In this document: piece after piece, positions 28,875 through 33,027 of the stretch
Numbering within the stretch: position 1 is the stretch's first letter
Layout of the letters: every line of letters begins with the position of its first letter
DNA from: an uncultured Bacilli bacterium
Lineage (GTDB): Bacteria > Bacillota_I > Bacilli_A > RFN20 > CAG-826
Direction of reading: 5' to 3'
Length of the DNA stretch: 33,027 nt
Assembly (NCBI GenBank): GCA_944349595.1
Contig: CALVNF010000007.1
Span: 1 to 33,027 of the forward strand
Notes under the pieces: model-generated
Databases searched by the model: none
Seen by the model: the letters and a program-made list of their open reading frames with translations, nothing else
Told to the model about the DNA's origin: nothing
Position numbers and translations under genes: made by a program

Positions 28875-28951
28875 TGGCGCGCCCAGCAGGAATCGAACCC
28901 GCAACCCCTTGATTCGAAGTCAAATACTCTATCCAATTGAGCTATGGGCGC
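28875..28951 (-). tRNA. tRNA-Arg, anticodon TCG
   Basis: The minus strand gives a full cloverleaf: acceptor GCGCCCA / TGGGCGC, D-arm AGCTCAATTGGATAGAGT, anticodon stem TTTGA / TCAAG around loop CTTCGAA (anticodon TCG), T-arm GCGGGTTCGATTCCTGC, discriminator G and an encoded CCA. It reads CGA codons, with wobble to other CGN. Confidence 0.95.
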
Positions 28952-28961
28952 AAGCATATAT

Positions 28962-28991
28962 ATTATATATATATATAAGATAAATAGTGAA
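28962..28991 (-). promoter_or_regulatory. Promoter of tRNA-Arg
   Basis: On the minus strand TTCACT (28986-28991) is followed after 18 bp by a consensus TATAAT (28962-28967) in an alternating AT tract. The tRNA begins 11 bp downstream. Confidence 0.55.
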
Positions 28992-29005
28992 ACTTTTTTC
29001 TTAAA

Positions 29006-29045
29006 TAAATTTTTTAAAAATTTTTAAAAATTTTTTTAAAAAAGC
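29006..29045. other. Phased A/T-tract region upstream of the rRNA operon
   Basis: Alternating T- and A-tracts of 5-7 bases recur with a period close to one helical turn, about 100 bp upstream of the first rRNA promoter. It looks like intrinsically curved DNA; a direct UP-element role is uncertain because of the distance. Confidence 0.4.
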
Positions 29046-29134
29046 ATTGCATTATTAATTTATGAAGTTTATAATTTTAAATCGTGTGCTACAAAAAAGG
29101 TATACAAAAAATAGCAAAAAAAATTAAAAAAAAC

Positions 29135-29163
29135 TTGCTATAAAAATACCTGAGTAGTATAAT
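29135..29163 (+). promoter_or_regulatory. rRNA operon promoter 1
   Basis: TTGCTA (29135-29140), a 17-bp spacer and a consensus TATAAT (29158-29163). An A-rich stretch lies directly upstream, as in UP elements. Confidence 0.75.
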
Positions 29164-29230
29164 TAATATCGCTTAACAAATGAGGATGATATCTAAGTTT
29201 GCGGGCCATAAAAAATAATTAATTAAATTG

Positions 29231-29260
29231 TTGACTTTAATAACAATTTAATGATATTAT
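29231..29260 (+). promoter_or_regulatory. rRNA operon promoter 2
   Basis: TTGACT (29231-29236), an 18-bp spacer and TATTAT (29255-29260), followed by the leader hairpin region. Tandem promoters are usual for rRNA operons. Confidence 0.7.
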
Positions 29261-29265
29261 TATAA

Positions 29266-29310
29266 AGCACGCCATTTTGAATGGTTTAATTGTGTAAAAA
29301 ACAACGTGCT
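29266..29310 (+). promoter_or_regulatory. Leader stem before boxA
   Basis: AGCACG (29266-29271) pairs with CGTGCT (29305-29310), enclosing a smaller CCATT...AATGG hairpin. It sits just before the boxA motif, where antitermination leaders usually carry a stem. Confidence 0.5.
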
Positions 29311-29313
29311 AAC

Positions 29314-29328
29314 TGATCTTTGAAAACT
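29314..29328 (+). promoter_or_regulatory. boxA-like antitermination motif, 16S leader
   Basis: TGATCTTTGAAAACT matches the boxA region found in rRNA leaders of low-GC Gram-positives. The same motif (TGTTCTTTGAAAACT) recurs in the 16S-23S spacer at 31043-31057. Confidence 0.7.
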
Positions 29329-29337
29329 AAATAGATG
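29323..29337 (+). other. 16S processing stem, 5' arm
   Basis: AAAACTAAATAGATG is the exact reverse complement of CATCTATTTAGTTTT at 30999-31013, across the 16S gene. The 15-bp perfect stem is the expected RNase III cleavage site. It shares its first bases with boxA. Confidence 0.8.
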
Positions 29338-29395
29338 TACAACTAATTAACGTCAATTTATTTAAGATAATAATTATTATGAACTAGAATATAAA

Positions 29396-30920
<1,525 letters not shown>

Positions 30921-30998
30921 ATGGAATACAAGGGATGTGAAGAAACATCCAAAAATTTTAACCTAAAATATTCTTGGTTAGTGATGTTAATTAAAAGT

Positions 30999-31013
30999 CA
31001 TCTATTTAGTTTT
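30999..31013 (+). other. 16S processing stem, 3' arm
   Basis: CATCTATTTAGTTTT is complementary over all 15 bases to 29323-29337. Confidence 0.8.
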
Positions 31014-31042
31014 GAGAGATTAGTTTCTCTCTAATGAAATTT

Positions 31043-31057
31043 TGTTCTTTGAAAACT
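31043..31057 (+). promoter_or_regulatory. boxA-like motif in the 16S-23S spacer
   Basis: TGTTCTTTGAAAACT differs from the leader copy by one base. The spacer (30921-31165, about 245 bp) contains no tRNA gene. Confidence 0.65.
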
Positions 31058-31165
31058 GAATATTATATAACATGTTCTTTCTGTTAGTTGTAGATTTTAC
31101 TTAGCTTGCTAAGATAGTCTATAGCTGCAAGCATTTAAACTAAAGCAAATTATTAAATTTTACGA

Positions 31166-33027
31166 AGTTAAGTTAATAAGGGCGTATAGTGGATGCCTTG
31201 GCATTAGAAGGCGATGAAGGACGCGACTACCTGCGATAAGCGATGGGGAGCTGGATGTGAGCTGTGATCCGTCGATTTCCGAATGGGGCAACCCAGCATG
31301 TAATCCATGCTATCCTCTGGCGTGGGCCAGAGTGAGGAGACACCTAGGGAAGTGAAACATCTCAGTACCTAGAGGAAAAGAAAGATAATATATCGATTCC
31401 GTGAGTAGCGGCGAGCGAAAGCGGAGGAGCCTAAACTATCCTTTGGGATAGGGTTCGGACCACGATGTGGGATTAGTTATATGGTAGGAGAAGCACTTGG
31501 GAAGGTGCGCGACACAAGGTGATAGCCCTGTATCCGAATCTGTATAACACTCTAGTGGTATCCAAAGTACGGCGAGGCACGTGGAATCTTGTCGGAATGT
31601 GTGCAGACCACTGCATAAGGCTAAATACTAACTAATGACCGATAGCGAACCAGTACTGTGAAGGAAAGGTGAAAAGAACCCCGGGAGGGGAGTGAAAAGA
31701 ATCTGAAACTATATGCTTACAAAAAGTCAGAGGCCGTTAAAGGCTGATGGCGTGCCTATTGAAGAATGAACCGGCGAGTTACTTTTTCATGCGGGTTAAA
31801 TCGAAGAGATGGAGCCATAGCGAAAGCGAGTCTGAATAGGGCTTATGTATGAGGGAGTAGACCCGAAACCCGACGATCTATCCATGAGCAGGTTGAAGGT
31901 GGGGTAAAACCCACTGGAGGACCGAACCAACGTTCGTTGAAACGCCCGTGGATGACTTGTGGATAGGGGAGAAATTCCAATCGAGTTGGGAGATAGCTGG
32001 TTCTCCCCGAAATAGCTTTAGGGCTAGCGTCTACGATATAGCGTGTGGAGGTAAAGCACTGAATGCACGATGGCCGTGACACACGGTACTGATTGCAATC
32101 AAACTCTGAATTCCATACGTGGAATGTAGGCAGTCAGAGTGTGGGGGATAAGCTCCATGCTCAAAAGGGAAACAGCCCAGACCGTCAATTAAGGTCCCTA
32201 AATTCATGTTAAGTGTTAAACGATGTGGAGATGCATAAACAACTAGGATGTTGGCTCAGAAGCAGCCATCATTTAAAGAGTGCGTAACAGCTCACTAGTC
32301 TAGTGCCTCTGCGCGGAAGATTTACCGGGGCTAAACATGATACCGAAGTTACGGATTTGTACTTTTGTATAAGTGGTAGGGGAGCGTTCCATACGGGGCG
32401 AAGCGATACCGGAAGGAGTCGTGGACTGTATGGAAGTGAGAATGCCGGTGTAAGTAACGATTATAGGTGAGAATCCTATACACCATTTGACTAAGGTTTC
32501 CAGGGGAAGGGTCGTCCTCCCTGGGTTAGTCGGGACCTAAGGCGAGGCCGAAAGGCGTAGTCGATGGATAGCAGGTTGATATTCCTGCACCCGAATATAT
32601 GTGATGTAGTGACAGAGAGGGCTAGCCGTACCTATTATTGGATTTAGGACTAAGCGAGGTACCTGGTGGATTGGCAAATCCGTCCACCTTAAGGGGAAAG
32701 CGTGATGGGGATTGAAAAGATTCGTCTGAGTAGAGAAGTCGGTGATGCCAGCTCTCAAGAAAAGCTGCTAACTTAAGTATATTCGGCTCGTACCGAGAAC
32801 GGACACACGTGGTCAAGGAGAGTATCCTAAGGTGAGCGAGATAACTGTTGTTAAGGAACTCTGCAAAATTGCTTCGTAAGTTCGCAAGAAGAAGTGCCAT
32901 CGCAAGATGGTCGCAGTGAAGAGGCCCAAGTAACTGTTTAACAAAAACACAGCTCTATGCTAAGCCGTAAGGCGATGTATATGGGGTGATGCCTGCCCAG
33001 TGCTGGAAGGTTAATAGGAGGGGTGCA
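31166..33027 (+). rRNA. rrl: 23S ribosomal RNA (3' end outside window)
   Basis: It begins with AGTTAAGTTAATAAGGGCG and GTGGATGCCTTGGCA, the standard 23S 5' region, and continues through AAGTACGGCGAGGCACGTGG, GAAAAGAACCCCGGGAGGGG, GAGATAGCTGGTTCTCCCCG and AGCGTAACAGCTCACT-type segments in the expected order. The window stops after about 1860 nt, roughly two thirds of the gene. The 5' end is estimated. All reading frames in this stretch are chance. Confidence 0.96.

Noticed and set aside
29006..29045. Replication origin suggested by the AT-rich phased tract
   Set aside because: No DnaA boxes, dnaA or dnaN nearby; position fits an rRNA promoter-upstream region.
30921..31165. tRNA genes in the 16S-23S spacer
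   Set aside because: No cloverleaf or T-arm GTTCGA-type sequence is present there.

Overview
This window comes from a very AT-rich, low-GC Gram-positive-type bacterium. Several lines point to the Bacilli/Mollicutes neighbourhood, probably an uncultured gut lineage such as RF39, RFN20 or an Acholeplasma/Izemoplasma relative. They are the strong GGAGG ribosome binding sites matching the CCTCCTTT 16S tail, WhiA, a preQ1-I-type riboswitch, CcpA/LacI-like operators, Lgt-processed lipoproteins and the style of the 16S gene. The exact lineage is an inference. TGA acts as a stop (at the end of queA and of the SDR gene at 1784-2707) and Trp is TGG, so the organism uses the standard bacterial code and not the Mycoplasma/Spiroplasma code.

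Layout. 1-468: an SdpI-like membrane protein cut by the window edge. 469-896: a decayed stretch with a minus-strand relic of an AAA/DUF4143-type ATPase and a perfect 23-bp tandem repeat. 897-2707: a minus-strand operon of an SDR and a flavodoxin/ferredoxin (EFR1-like) protein. 2881-3780: an alpha/beta hydrolase with a strong terminator. 3852-4007: a previously easy-to-miss 51-aa minus-strand gene with a strong RBS, a leader hairpin and two abutting cre/LacI-like operators upstream. 4256-7662: a complete preQ1-to-queuosine salvage operon (riboswitch, queT, tgt, queA, queH). 7663-8274: a convergent membrane protein of unknown function.

8450-12571: two tandem paralogous lipoproteins, each its own transcription unit, each with a lipobox Cys at 23, exactly 21 collagen-type Gly-X-Y triplets, a small beta domain and a long beta-helix-like head. 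This is the most unusual locus here. 12789-15144: SDR, polytopic membrane protein and hemolysin-III-type protein. 15146-21432: uvrA, an unusually long lgt, a HAD phosphatase, whiA and a small Xre regulator, tightly packed and partly overlapping. 21568-24625: the glycolytic block gap, pgk, tpiA with an intrinsic terminator between gap and pgk. 24652-25413: a Bax-inhibitor-1 family protein. 25623-28822: two more lipoproteins, the second apparently expressed from a leaderless mRNA. 28875-28951: tRNA-Arg(TCG) on the minus strand. 29135-33027: an rRNA operon with two promoters, boxA motifs, a 16S processing stem, 16S, a tRNA-free spacer and a 23S that runs off the window.

How it fits together. The window is mostly core chromosome (translation, tRNA modification, repair, glycolysis) interleaved with surface lipoproteins. 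Lgt, which lipidates such proteins, is encoded among them. The two collagen-like proteins and two other lipoproteins appear to share a small beta-sandwich module placed after the lipidated Cys, suggesting one family of surface stalk or scaffold proteins with different heads.
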